From JBFHIZ01 sp963666475 (GTDB lineage: Bacteria; Bacillota; Clostridia; Lachnospirales; Lachnospiraceae), in assembly GCA_963666475.2 (NCBI GenBank), contig CAXXJM010000001.1:1488001-1552000 (forward strand): DNA of 64,000 nt. The letters are read 5' to 3'. Made by a program: the position numbers and the translations under genes. This document shows, one piece after another, positions 42,697-51,242 of this stretch. Every line of letters begins with the position of its first letter. The stretch's first letter is position 1. Below the pieces are notes generated by a model. It did no database searches. It worked only from the letters and a program-made list of their open reading frames with translations, and had not been told where the DNA came from.

Positions 42697-43722
42697 CTAT
42701 GACTCAAATAATATTTCTTTTTTTAATGCAGCAAATTCCTTTTCATCGATAGTTCCATTCATCTTTAAATCCTGAAGATCTTTAAGTTTATCTATTTTAT
42801 CTTTTTCAACATTACCCGTTTCAATTGATTTATTTTCCTTTGCCCCAATATTGTTTAATACAAATCTATATTCTTTCTTCGGAATACTATGGATTAAGTA
42901 GTTATATGCATTCGGTTCAAAAAAAATAAATTCTTCTTTATTGTCTTTTTCAATAAGTACAAGTGTTTGCCTTTGATCGTGTACACGTGTCTCCGTTTTA
43001 ATTTTTTCTCTTCCGGCAATAATAGAACCAGCAACACCCCCTAATGCATACCCCAATACTGCTCCTCCTAAATTAATACCACCACCAGAAACGTTTGTTG
43101 ATGTGTAGAAATCTCCGTAACGTGAAAAACATAAGATTTCAGATAAGGAAATTTCAACTCTGCCAAAAGAGTTTTGAAACTCGCTATTTAAAAAATATAT
43201 GGTTTCATTTGATATCCAAACGATAATGTTTTGATTTTGTAAAGAACAATATGCACTTGATGTGCTGTAACAAAAAAACTTCGCTGCATGAACTGGAGTA
43301 TTATTTTTACGAAAATATTGATCACTCAACATTTGCTCGTTTTTATAGTAAATCTTCTCTTCTTTCGTTCGCTTCTTTGAACTAATGATTAGTAAGAAAA
43401 TCATTGAAAAAAATAAGGAAATAACAAAAAATGTTCCATAAACGACTAGCATTTCTTCTCCAGACAACCCTAACTTATTAAAATGACTACCAGTAATTTC
43501 GAAGAACATATCATCCTTTTGTTGTACCACATCAAATCCAAAGTTGCTTGCTAACACCTCAATTTTCGATATATTTAAATCATTTAATTCCGCACTGTAA
43601 ATCTTTAAAAAAAGCATCGCCCAACAGGAAAAAAGCACTGCATTAACACATATAAAGAAGACAATTGTACTAATAAAAATCTTTGTTTTATCTTTTCTAG
43701 AAATTTTAATATTCGATTTCAT
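42697..43722 (-). CDS. Membrane protein with C-terminal SHOCT domain
   Basis: About 341 residues from an ATG at 43722 preceded by GAGGAG. Two membrane segments lie near the N-terminus (IFISTIVFFICVNAVLFSCW and MLVVYGTFFVISLFFSMIF), with a cytoplasmic remainder. A glycine-rich patch, GGGINLGGAVLGYALGG, lies mid-protein. The last ~35 residues, KLKDLQDLKMNGTIDEKEF, are a SHOCT motif, found at the ends of many membrane proteins and thought to mediate oligomerisation. It follows the lipoprotein reading frames, so may be controlled by the c-di-GMP riboswitch. The function is unknown. Confidence 0.68.
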   Translation of the reverse strand: MKSNIKISRKDKTKIFISTIVFFICVNAVLFSCWAMLFLKIYSAELNDLNISKIEVLASNFGFDVVQQKDDMFFEITGSHFNKLGLSGEEMLVVYGTFFVISLFFSMIFLLIISSKKRTKEEKIYYKNEQMLSDQYFRKNNTPVHAAKFFCYSTSSAYCSLQNQNIIVWISNETIYFLNSEFQNSFGRVEISLSEILCFSRYGDFYTSTNVSGGGINLGGAVLGYALGGVAGSIIAGREKIKTETRVHDQRQTLVLIEKDNKEEFIFFEPNAYNYLIHSIPKKEYRFVLNNIGAKENKSIETGNVEKDKIDKLKDLQDLKMNGTIDEKEFAALKKEILFES

Positions 43723-43745
43723 GTATTCTTTCTCCTCTTTTGTAA

Positions 43746-44342
43746 TCAAAACCCTATAAAAGAAATCTCACTAATGCAGGTATCATCATACAGATCACCC
43801 GCATATACATCCTTTATTCTTATGGAAATCTCATTTGTAATATACGCATTTTCAAAATATATAAAATCCGTGTAATCCTTTACATCCAGTTCTAAGGTAT
43901 TACCCTTCCAAGTATAATACATGGATTCAGAAAATGCACTGTCCAAAGTAATTGTTTCTTCTTTATTACCACATAATATATCCATATTCTTGACTCGATT
44001 ATTATTGATAAATGCAGAATCACTTTTCGTATATCCATTGGTAATTAATACTCCAACTATTGTATACTCTCTATCAAAAGTAAATGTAATTGTCTCATCC
44101 TTTCCATATGAGCTTTGCCCTTCTACCCACGCGGTTGAGAAGTCATCATCGATTATATTTTCCACAGCATACTTTTCTGAATTGTCCAATGTTGTAGATG
44201 CCACAACACTTTCTACCTCAACTTGATTATCAAATTCTTCTATACTAATCAAACGGTATCCGAAAGCTGAACTTTCATCGAGGGATAGGGTCGCAATATA
44301 ATTTTGTATTTCATTTTTGAAATATCCACCTCCCCCTTTCAA
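43746..44342 (-). CDS. C-terminal half of frameshifted lipoprotein: discoidin/NADase-type glycan-binding domain
   Basis: 198 residues from a TTG start; likely not an independent gene. Residues ~40-198 resemble the NADase-type glycan-binding (F5/8-like) domain: ENIIDDDFSTAWVEG, ETITFTFDREYTIVGVLI, NNNRVKNMDI and YIRIKDVY-like SIRIKDVYAG. It overlaps the preceding lipoprotein frame by 32 bases at GAAAGGGGGAGG. Removing one G from the five-G run (44332-44336) joins both into one ~430-residue lipoprotein. The run itself could alternatively serve as a ribosome binding site or slippery site. Confidence 0.6.
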   Translation of the reverse strand: MKGGGGYFKNEIQNYIATLSLDESSAFGYRLISIEEFDNQVEVESVVASTTLDNSEKYAVENIIDDDFSTAWVEGQSSYGKDETITFTFDREYTIVGVLITNGYTKSDSAFINNNRVKNMDILCGNKEETITLDSAFSESMYYTWKGNTLELDVKDYTDFIYFENAYITNEISIRIKDVYAGDLYDDTCISEISFIGF

Positions 44343-45012
44343 GATTCATAGCGAATGCTACTTGAATTTGATTGCCATTCGCCTCTACAAATGACGTTCT
44401 TGAATATGGTTCACCTGAATCCGTAGGTGTGTAAAACATAATATTGACACCTCCATTTTTAGACAACCTTTCTGAATCAATATTATATTGTTCAATATTT
44501 TGTGTCAAAAATTTCATTATCTTATAATAACTTTCCACACTAATTTCTCTTATTCCATCTGCATTTTCCTCATCTATCGGACTTATATTTGATAGTTCGC
44601 AAAATCGATCAAACATAAAATCATAATCACAAAACGAAGTCATACTGTTCATAAAAGAATCAATAAAATCTGCATCGCAATTTTCTTCAACAGATCCAGA
44701 AAAATCATTATATATAACATATCTTAAATTTCGCAAAGCATATGAAAGCAGTTCGATCTCCTCAGTTGATAAATTTACAATTATCTCTGACGTATTATCT
44801 TCGAATAATTCTTCTTGCTGTTGATTTTCTTCTACATCTTCTATCTCTTCTTTTTGAATAAAACCTACATTTTTTTCTGTTTCTTCGACGATTTCATTTA
44901 CAATGTCGTTCGTTTCAAAATAATTATTTTCTTTTTTGGAATTAGCGCATCCCGTTGCTAACATAAGCAAAAAAACAAATACAAGTACTCTAATTATTGT
45001 TTTGTTATTCAT
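44311..45012 (-). CDS. Lipoprotein, N-terminal half, under c-di-GMP riboswitch
   Basis: 233 residues. Signal peptide RVLVFVFLLMLATGCANS with lipobox Cys near residue 22, then an acidic linker rich in Glu (residues 30-75), then a helical domain (TEEIELLSYALRNLRYVIY, FDRFCELSNISP). The C-terminal YSRTSFVEANGNQIQVAFAM runs straight into the glycan-binding frame at 43746 if one base is removed. The ATG follows GGGGTAGAGG. The leader contains a c-di-GMP-I riboswitch. It probably displays a glycan-binding surface protein in response to c-di-GMP. Confidence 0.7.
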   Translation of the reverse strand: MNNKTIIRVLVFVFLLMLATGCANSKKENNYFETNDIVNEIVEETEKNVGFIQKEEIEDVEENQQQEELFEDNTSEIIVNLSTEEIELLSYALRNLRYVIYNDFSGSVEENCDADFIDSFMNSMTSFCDYDFMFDRFCELSNISPIDEENADGIREISVESYYKIMKFLTQNIEQYNIDSERLSKNGGVNIMFYTPTDSGEPYSRTSFVEANGNQIQVAFAMNLERGRWIFQK

Positions 45013-45082
45013 CCTCTACCCCTTTTTGTGTTTTTTAGCAAAACAAAACATTACAACACTTTTTGAAAATATAAATGTCAAA

Positions 45083-45151
45083 TTCTGCAACTGGCTAACT
45101 TATTCAGTCCCTATAGCTTTGCGTCACAAGATTTCTCTTGTTTTGCTAAAA
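45083..45151 (-). promoter_or_regulatory. c-di-GMP-I (GEMM-I) riboswitch
   Basis: On the minus strand the aptamer has the conserved parts in order: GCAA of helix P1, helix P2 as ACAAGA-GAAA-TCTTGT with a GNRA tetraloop, the invariant GACGCAAAGC, the TATAGGGACT segment with helix P3 (GCTA/TAGC and ACT/AGT), then GCCAGTTGC closing P1. This matches the Clostridia form of the c-di-GMP-I riboswitch with a short P3. It lies about 70 bases before the ATG at 45012. TTTTAGCAAAACAA at the 5' end of the aptamer is exactly complementary to TTGTTTTGCTAAAA (minus strand; plus 45033-45046), 20 bases before the start codon, giving a mutually exclusive helix. Confidence 0.9.
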
Positions 45152-45175
45152 TTAATATTAGTAATTGATACATAT

Positions 45176-45439
45176 TTAATTGTAACAAAACACGATGTTT
45201 TCTACAACATCAATTACAGTTCCTGTTAATATACACATGATTTTAGTATTTGTACCATCCATCTCCGTTAAAATCTGCCTCCTAATAAAACGACAGACTA
45301 TATTTTCGATAACTAATGTTTCCATGATGAATGCAAACATGAAAAATAAAATTTCTGTTTGTAATGCATATAAAACGATTCCCCATGTTATTCCTCCTTG
45401 TCCAATGGACAATATAGTAATTCCAATAAATATAGTCAT
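45176..45439 (-). CDS. Small membrane protein, possibly truncated DUF2798-like
   Basis: About 87 residues from an ATG at 45439 with GAGG 9 bases upstream. Two to three hydrophobic segments are present (TIFIGITILSIGQGG, LFFMFAFIMETLVIENIV). The order of features vaguely resembles the first half of DUF2798 proteins such as the one at 28940, but only weakly. A degraded IS3-type element begins about 30 bases before its start, so its original promoter may be lost. Confidence 0.45.
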   Translation of the reverse strand: MTIFIGITILSIGQGGITWGIVLYALQTEILFFMFAFIMETLVIENIVCRFIRRQILTEMDGTNTKIMCILTGTVIDVVENIVFCYN

Positions 45440-45469
45440 TATCAAGACCTCGATCATTGATCTATACTA

Positions 45470-46640
45470 TAAAAGTGGAAAACGTTATGACGAAGATTTC
45501 AAAAAATTCCTCGTCCTCTTCACCAAAACGACAAAAGCCAATCGCAACTAGCAAAAGCATATGGCGTTTCTCAAACCGCTTTCAGCAAATGAATTAAACA
45601 GTACTCGACTGTCGAAGTTGATGATGGTGAAGTCCTAACTGCTAAACAGGTTAAAGAACTCCAAAAGCGAAATGCCCAGCTTGAGGAAGGAAATCTTATA
45701 TTAAAAATAAGCGTATAGCCAACAAGTTGGCATTTCATCTTCACTCCACACTCGACGAACGATTAAAATCGTTCACAAACTGCGTTTTCAACATGATATC
45801 AAAACACTTTGTCGAGCACTCCATGTGAATCGCAGCACTTACTATAAGCATTTTAATACAGAACCAGCTCCTGGTATAAAGGAGAATCTGGATATCAAAC
45901 GGATCATTCTTCAGATCTATTCAGATTATGATAAATGTCTTGGTGCTTATAGAATCACTTACATCCTCAGTCGTGATTATGGCATAAACATCAGCACCTT
46001 GGAGTGTACCGATTGATGAAATCTATGAAACTGCCCAAAATGGCAACCGATATACCTCGAAGAATGAGACATCAAGAACAAGGTTCCTGCAATAATCATC
46101 TACATCAGGAGTTCAATCAGAAAGCTCCAAACCTAGTAGGGCGAGTGATTTCACTTATATCAAAGTTAATTGAAAATGGTATTATCTTTGCATAGTCATG
46201 GACTTGTTTTCCAGAAAAACCATTGGCTGGCAAATAGCCAGCAATCATATTGTTGAACTTACCATGACCGCTTTTCACAAAGCACATAAAAACGTGAGGT
46301 AAAATACAGTCTTATCTTTCATTCTGATCAAGGATCTGAATATACTGTTTTTAGCTTTCGAAAACTACTAGATTCACACAACATTGTTCAATCCTTTTCT
46401 AAAAAAGGATATCCGATTGATAATGCATGTTGTGAAAGGTTCTTTAAATATCTCAAATAGAATCGCATCAATCGAAGAACTTATCATTCCCTTGATGAAC
46501 TTCGACTGGATATTTTTGAGTATATTGAAAATTTATATAATAATCAACTTCCTCATAGTTCCATTAGTTACAAGACACCAAATGAGTTGTAAGTTGAATA
46601 CTGGGATCAGTATGCATAAAAACTGGTCTCAGAAGAAATA
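45470..46640 (+). pseudogene. Degraded IS3-family (IS150-like) transposase
   Basis: The plus strand holds broken reading frames of an IS3-type OrfA/OrfB. OrfA traces include KRYDEDFKKFLV, then in another frame VEVDDGEVLTAKQVKELQKRNAQ in pieces. OrfB traces include ALHVNRSTYYKHFNTEPAPG (45825 on), LGAYRITYILSRDYGI and later RRTYHSLDELRLDIF-like fragments. At least five frame changes or stops occur and part of the DDE core is scrambled. The end AATTGTGTCTACTCTATTGAC near 46660 resembles IS3-type termini. It is inactive. Confidence 0.85.
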
Positions 46641-46769
46641 TTGCTAATAATTGTGTCTACTCTATTGACTACACTGCACAAATGTTTTTATATTTTCCTT
46701 TACATGTATGGCAAATTTACCAATTTGAAAACAACCTCTATCACTACTTTGATCTATATAAGCCTTTAA

Positions 46770-47000
46770 TCATATACACAACTTTCTGACTGTTGGAGAA
46801 TAACCTTTTTGAGCGATATACAAAGAAATTACATTATACATTTCTCTATCTAATCCATCATAGTCTACTCTATTCATGTAATAAATCCCTCCATTTCCAT
46901 CCAAAATATCCTTGCGTATGTACTGTATGATCTGCCTTGGCATCCAACTCCTGGTTTCGGACAAAACAAAAACGCCAGACTCACAACTGATAAGTTGCAA
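46770..47000 (-). pseudogene. Fragment resembling a LexA N-terminal helix
   Basis: 76 residues ending REMYNVISLYIAQKGYSPTV-RKLC, which resembles the first helices of LexA-type repressors, where the sequence normally continues into the recognition helix. Here a stop follows at once. The first 40 residues have no recognised relation. It sits between the IS3 remnant and the membrane protein gene, in decayed DNA. It is probably a gene stump; expression is doubtful. Confidence 0.4.
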
Positions 47001-47143
47001 ACTGACGCTTCATTTGTCATATTCACTTTTGCAAAAGTTAAGGACAACCATTTAAAGTGTTTTCATGTCCCCATTCGAGTGTCCATTATAAATATAACAC
47101 AGGTAAAATCGTTTGAAAATGGACATCTGGTGGACATTTTGCA

Positions 47144-48253
47144 TCACTTTACTTTTTCAAATATTTCACCAACATAACTAGAATCTGTAATATGTAATAT
47201 AAGCTTATTATACTGATGCTTCTTTTTATACGAAAACTTAAGAAACCTGTTAATTCCATTCATCAATCCAACACCATAGGCATAAACTTCACACAATTCA
47301 TTTTTTGATTTACATGATTTTTCGATAAATTTTTTTGAGAGACAATCAAGTTCTATGTATGTCTTTTTATTAGATATCGAAGGATGTAAACCCATTAATG
47401 AAAGTTGGACATACATTTTCCTGTTACGCTGAACATATATCGGTATCCCTTCAGCCTCTGTAATATTCCACATAAAAGTTTTTAACTCATCACTTTTACT
47501 TTCATAATCAACTAATCTATCAAACTTAATTTCATCTTCTTTTATATAATGTCTAATCTGTTCTTGCAAAATCTCCAGATTCTGGTAAATACATCCTCTA
47601 ATTTCTAACAATTCCGTTTCAACTGATTTTTGTATTTTTGCAACTCTTTTGATTCTTTCTTCGTCTTCTGATGCCCGAACAGCTTCAATTGAATATTTTC
47701 GCTCTTTTCGCTTCAAAAATTCAACATAAAAAGATATTAACAAAATCAATAGTATTAGCAAAAAATTTATATTACTATTTACCCAATTTGAAAAATTCAA
47801 CATCGCAGTTCCAAATTCTCTCAATGGTAAATTAATAATAGTTTTAGATACAGTTGCCCACATCTTTCCCCAATTAATAATTTTCTCACATGTTAGGAAT
47901 GTAATCACTAAAATAAAATCTACGAGAATATTTCCAATAACACTTCTTACGTACATAAAGAACAGTGAAATAAAAATCCAGATTCTTTCTATTCTACTGC
48001 AACAGCTTTTTATTTCATTCTCTTTACTACATATTTCATAATCAGAAGGGGCAAATGAAAAAACAGGGACATCCTTCACCATCTTAGTAATAAAGTATAC
48101 TATTTTCTCTTTAAATACTACAAAATCAAAAATCGGATATTTTGTATGTTTCAAAACTCCGTAATAAAAATGAAGGTTTCTTATCTTTTTACAAACAAAA
48201 GAAATAATGCAAAAAAGAATAACTTCACCCAATAACCACCAACCTGTATTCAT
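47144..48253 (-). CDS. Membrane protein with coiled-coil and cytoplasmic domain, unknown
   Basis: 369 residues not matched to any family I know. Membrane segments: LLGEVILFCIISFVC (1-22), IWIFISLFFMYVRSVIG and IVDFILVITFLTC-like region (~90-130), INFLLILLILLISFYVEF (~165-185). A charged coiled coil follows (~190-240, EAVRASEDEERIKRVAKIQ), then a cytoplasmic domain of ~130 residues (GIPIYVQRNRKMYVQLSLMG, LILHITDSSYVGE). It lies between gene stumps and an IS256-type element, near Wadjet. A defence or element-maintenance role is possible, but only by position. Confidence 0.6.
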   Translation of the reverse strand: MNTGWWLLGEVILFCIISFVCKKIRNLHFYYGVLKHTKYPIFDFVVFKEKIVYFITKMVKDVPVFSFAPSDYEICSKENEIKSCCSRIERIWIFISLFFMYVRSVIGNILVDFILVITFLTCEKIINWGKMWATVSKTIINLPLREFGTAMLNFSNWVNSNINFLLILLILLISFYVEFLKRKERKYSIEAVRASEDEERIKRVAKIQKSVETELLEIRGCIYQNLEILQEQIRHYIKEDEIKFDRLVDYESKSDELKTFMWNITEAEGIPIYVQRNRKMYVQLSLMGLHPSISNKKTYIELDCLSKKFIEKSCKSKNELCEVYAYGVGLMNGINRFLKFSYKKKHQYNKLILHITDSSYVGEIFEKVK

Positions 48254-48389
48254 TTCACTATAGCCGTAGATTTTATCCCGGCTCCTCCCTCCCTATTTTG
48301 ATTTGATAATTATCAAATCACACTTTACAAAAATTTATACATGGCTTATATAGACACTTCATATCTTAAGCATGACACTCAAATATATT

Positions 48390-48523
48390 TTAATATAAAT
48401 GTGAATATAGGTCTATAATAGGAACATTGTTTTCTCTTAAAAGATTTCCAATAGCATGTTCAATATCTCCTCGTTTATATCCACAAGGAATATTTTTTAG
48501 AGGAAATACCGGCAGTGTAATAT
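48390..48523 (-). pseudogene. C-terminal gene stump cut by the IS256-type element
   Basis: From the left end of the element the minus strand reads ~43 codons, beginning YITLPVFPLKNIPCGY and ending NNVPIIDLYSHLY before a stop at 48390. Codon use and composition look coding. It ends abruptly at the inverted repeat. I do not recognise the family. It is not obviously the other half of the fragment at 50530-50736. Confidence 0.55.
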
Positions 48524-48595
48524 AAAGTGTGTAAGTTCCAAAAAACTCTTTAAAAATCAATTCATTTTGATTATGATTTATGAAAGGACTACATC

Positions 48596-49858
48596 ATGGA
48601 AGGAATTACACAAATGGCTAGAAGAAAAGATCCAACTCCCGGCGAAGCAATCGCCAAATCAATTATTGAAACTTATGACCCAAAATCAGCAGAGGATATC
48701 CAAGATGCTTTAAAATCCATCTTTGGGCCAATCTTTGAAAGTATGCTTAATGGTGAAATGGAACATCACCTTGGCTATTCTTCGAACGATCACTCGGAAA
48801 AAGAAACCACGAATCGTCGAAACGGGCATGGAAAGAAAACACTGAAGACTTCAATGGGTGATATTGAAATCAAAACACCCAGAGACCGTGATGCTTCGTT
48901 TGAGCCTGAAGCAATTCCAAAACGTACAACCGATGTCAGCAGTATAGAAAGCAAAGTGCTTTCCATGTATGCAAAAGGATTAAGTCAACGAGATATCGCT
49001 GATATCATTGAAGATATTTATGGATTTCGAATTTCTCATGAAAAGATATCCATCATCACAGATAGCGTTCTAGAGGAGCTAGCCGCTTGGCAGCGTCGCT
49101 CTTTAAAAGCATTCTATCCTTTTCTCTTTGTTGATTGCCTTTATGTAAATATTCGTACCGAATACGAAACGAAAAATCATGCCATCTATACCATTCTAGC
49201 TTACGATCTAAATGGTAGAAAAGACATCTTAGGGCTTTGGATCGCAGAATCCGAAAACAAGTCACAATGGATGCAGATCTTTGATGAACTTAAGGTTCGA
49301 GGTGTCGAAGACATTGGTTTTATTTCTATGGATGGTCTTCCTGGTCTGAAAGATGGTTCCAAGACAATCTTTCCAAAAGCAGTTGTTCAAAGATGCATTG
49401 TACATATGATTCGCAACTCCATAAAATATATTCCTCAAAAAAAATACAAAGCATTTACTGCACATTTGAAATTGATTTATAAAGCTCCAAACAAAAAAGT
49501 AGCACTTCTTGAATTCGAAAAATTTAAAGAACAATGGTCTGAATATCCAGGTGCTGTAAAAGTATGGGAATCAAACTGGAAACATGTAGAACAACTTTAT
49601 AATTATACTGAAGCAATTCGAAAGGTCATGTATACAACGAACTCTATTGAAAGCGTCAATTCGAGCTTTCGAAAAGTTACGCATAAAGGTGCTTTTCCAA
49701 ACGAGACTGCCGTTCTTAAAGTCTTATACTTACGGATTCTTGAACTATACGAAAAATGGGCAAGACGGTCTTGTTCCAACTGGGCAGATATCTTAAATCA
49801 AATGATCCTAATTGAAGATCTGTCCGACCGAGTACTCTACTACCAGAGATTTGAATAG
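48596..49858 (+). CDS. IS256-family (MULE-type) transposase
   Basis: 420 residues, full length for the family. The DDE catalytic set is present: Asp in LFVDCLYVNIR, Asp in GFISMDGLPGLKDG, and Glu in TNSIESVNSSFRKVT. The motif VQRCIVHMIRNSIKYI is characteristic. It cuts and joins the element ends at the 14-bp repeats. AAAGGAC precedes the ATG. It appears intact, unlike the IS3 remnant nearby. A hairpin at 49882 follows. Confidence 0.93.
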   Translation: MEGITQMARRKDPTPGEAIAKSIIETYDPKSAEDIQDALKSIFGPIFESMLNGEMEHHLGYSSNDHSEKETTNRRNGHGKKTLKTSMGDIEIKTPRDRDASFEPEAIPKRTTDVSSIESKVLSMYAKGLSQRDIADIIEDIYGFRISHEKISIITDSVLEELAAWQRRSLKAFYPFLFVDCLYVNIRTEYETKNHAIYTILAYDLNGRKDILGLWIAESENKSQWMQIFDELKVRGVEDIGFISMDGLPGLKDGSKTIFPKAVVQRCIVHMIRNSIKYIPQKKYKAFTAHLKLIYKAPNKKVALLEFEKFKEQWSEYPGAVKVWESNWKHVEQLYNYTEAIRKVMYTTNSIESVNSSFRKVTHKGAFPNETAVLKVLYLRILELYEKWARRSCSNWADILNQMILIEDLSDRVLYYQRFE

Positions 49859-49881
49859 TCATAACTTATAAGTTCTGACTA

Positions 49882-49904
49882 GATTTTCCCACAAACGGAA
49901 AATC
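49882..49904 (+). terminator. Hairpin between transposase and resolvase genes
   Basis: GATTTTCC and GGAAAATC form an 8-bp stem with a 7-base loop, 24 bases past the transposase stop. No long T-run follows, so termination may be partial. Confidence 0.5.
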
Positions 49905-49952
49905 AATACTTTAGCTTTGGTCATATCTTATGGTCAAAAAAGGAGGCTCAAA

Positions 49953-50507
49953 ATGGTATGTGGATACGCTCGTGTAAGCACAAAAATTCAGGAGAAAAAT
50001 GGTAACAGTTTGGACTCACAAGAAGAACTGCTAAGGGATTCCGGTTCAAGAATCGTCTATAAAGAATCATGCTCCGGAGCCACACTGGACAGACCAAAAC
50101 TCAACGAACTAGTTCATGCTTTAGAGCCCGGTGATACGCTTATGGTCACTAAACTTGATCGACTAGCCCGATCAGCCCATCAGGGCATCCTATTTATCGA
50201 TCAGCTGCTTGGTCATGGTATTAAGGTCCATGTTCTAAACATGGGACTTATGGATAACACCCCCACCGGTAAGCTCATTCGGACAATTCTTTTTGCCTTT
50301 TCCGAGTTCGAACGAGATATGATTGTCGAACGGACTCAAGAAGGACGAAAACTGTCAGGTAACTATGGTGGCAGACCCTTGAAATATGGGCGTGAACAGC
50401 TGGAACATGCATTACATTTACTTGCAACCAACTCCTATTCCCAGGTATCAAAAATGACCGGAATATCGGTCAGTACAATCTATCGAGCTAAGCTCAAACT
50501 GGGATAG
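49953..50507 (+). CDS. Serine recombinase (resolvase/invertase type)
   Basis: 184 residues from an ATG at 49953 behind AGGAGG. The resolvase domain has CGYARVSTKIQEKNG (catalytic Ser of the YARVST motif), LMVTKLDRLARSA and FAFSEFERDMIVERTQEG. The C-terminal HTH reads YSQVSKMTGISVSTIYRA. It lies wholly inside the IS256-type inverted repeats and may resolve cointegrates or work at a nearby site. Direct TGGTCA repeats (49919-49936 region) just upstream might be part of its recombination site. Confidence 0.9.
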   Translation: MVCGYARVSTKIQEKNGNSLDSQEELLRDSGSRIVYKESCSGATLDRPKLNELVHALEPGDTLMVTKLDRLARSAHQGILFIDQLLGHGIKVHVLNMGLMDNTPTGKLIRTILFAFSEFERDMIVERTQEGRKLSGNYGGRPLKYGREQLEHALHLLATNSYSQVSKMTGISVSTIYRAKLKLG

Positions 50508-50529
50508 GAAAACCTAACTTACACACTTT

Positions 50530-50736
50530 AGTTGACAAACCCCCATTATTTGACTCTCCAATGTACACCTCATAATCTTCGGTTTCCTGCCAATTATGAA
50601 TATATACAGTCGGAAACTGTAATATAATATTCTGTTCATTTTCAGAAGCATCTTTTATTAAATTATTTTGAAATTCAATTAACCCATTCATATCATCTGA
50701 TATTTTGTGTAAGATTGGCTTGATGTCTGTCCCCAT
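50530..50736 (-). pseudogene. 5' stump of a gene interrupted by the IS256-type element
   Basis: About 69 genuine residues start at 50736 and run into the element's right inverted repeat; the reading frame then stops inside the element at 50494. The end, FPTVYIHNWQETEDYEVYIG, resembles the GIY-YIG-like N-terminal segment of DUF2075-type proteins (VYxGE). It starts 5 bases after the HTH gene at 50742, so the two were an operon. The remainder of the gene is missing from the window. Confidence 0.55.
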
Positions 50737-50741
50737 GTATA

Positions 50742-50927
50742 TTAGTCCTCTTTAATCTTCTTTTTCAGTCGGCGCGGATCTTTTGGTTTTTCTACATCAG
50801 ATGGTATTAACCAAGTCTTACCTTTAATTACCGCTCCTTCAAATCTTCCTTCTTTACAATAAATAGCTACTCTTCTCTGTGAAATGTGCCATTTTTCTGC
50901 TAATTCTGCTGTAGTTAAATATTCCAT
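50742..50927 (-). CDS. Small helix-turn-helix (excisionase/MerR-like) DNA-binding protein
   Basis: 61 residues. MEYLTTAELAEKWHISQRRV is a winged HTH of the excisionase/HTH_17 type, with the wing in GAVIKGKTWLIPSD and a basic tail RRLKKKIKED. GGAGG precedes the ATG. It was paired with the now interrupted gene at 50530-50736. Such HTH plus large-protein pairs are common on mobile islands. It may regulate that operon. Confidence 0.8.
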   Translation of the reverse strand: MEYLTTAELAEKWHISQRRVAIYCKEGRFEGAVIKGKTWLIPSDVEKPKDPRRLKKKIKED

Positions 50928-51132
50928 TGTTTTTCCTCCACTAAGGCTACAACATATACCTTATAAGTATATTCTTATATACGAATATTTTCAACAAATT
51001 TATATCTTTTTTGACTTATTATCTTAATATTCATTCTTTGCGATTTAAATAATTATTCTATTATGTTAACCCTTAACTTCCTAATAGTTATCTACAAGTT
51101 GACAGCATGACCCCACAGCCGTACTCACAGGC
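50928..51132. other. AT-rich gap before the Wadjet operon end
   Basis: The 315-base gap 50928-51242 contains no gene I can support. It holds the presumed promoter of the HTH gene and, from 51133, the terminator of the Wadjet operon. A further short stem CAGCC/GGCTG lies near 51188-51205. Confidence 0.4.
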
Positions 51133-51173
51133 AATAAAATAGGTCGTGACTCTTTCTAATATAATCACGACCT
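51133..51173 (-). terminator. Wadjet operon terminator
   Basis: AGGTCGTGA and TCACGACCT form a perfect 9-bp stem with a 15-base loop. On the minus strand ATTTTATT follows. It is 70 bases past the jetD stop. Confidence 0.75.
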
Positions 51174-51242
51174 GTTGGCTTTCATTCCAGCCTAACACGG
51201 CTGACCCTACTATAAACATATTTAGTTTCAATTTTATACTAC

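Larger units (their letters stand above)
48524..50529 (+). mobile_element. IS256-type element carrying a serine resolvase
   Basis: AAAGTGTGTAAGTT at 48524-48537 is repeated in exact inverted form at 50516-50529. The 2006-bp interval contains an IS256-family transposase and, after a hairpin, a serine recombinase ending 8 bases before the right repeat. No target duplication is visible: the left flank ends GTGTAATAT, the right begins AGTTGACAA. Coding fragments on both flanks are cut at the repeats, so the element has probably caused or ridden a deletion. Confidence 0.85.

Noticed and set aside
45033..45151. A 14-bp inverted repeat enclosing ~120 bases, at first sight a miniature transposable element
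   Set aside because: The right arm is part of a c-di-GMP-I riboswitch aptamer and the left arm is its regulatory complement, which explains the repeat better.
45176..45439. Firm assignment of the small membrane protein to DUF2798
   Set aside because: Only the order of hydrophobic segments is similar; conserved residues could not be matched.
48510..50540. Target-site duplication flanking the IS256-type element
   Set aside because: The 8-9 bases on each side (left ending GTGTAATAT, right starting AGTTGACAA) do not match.
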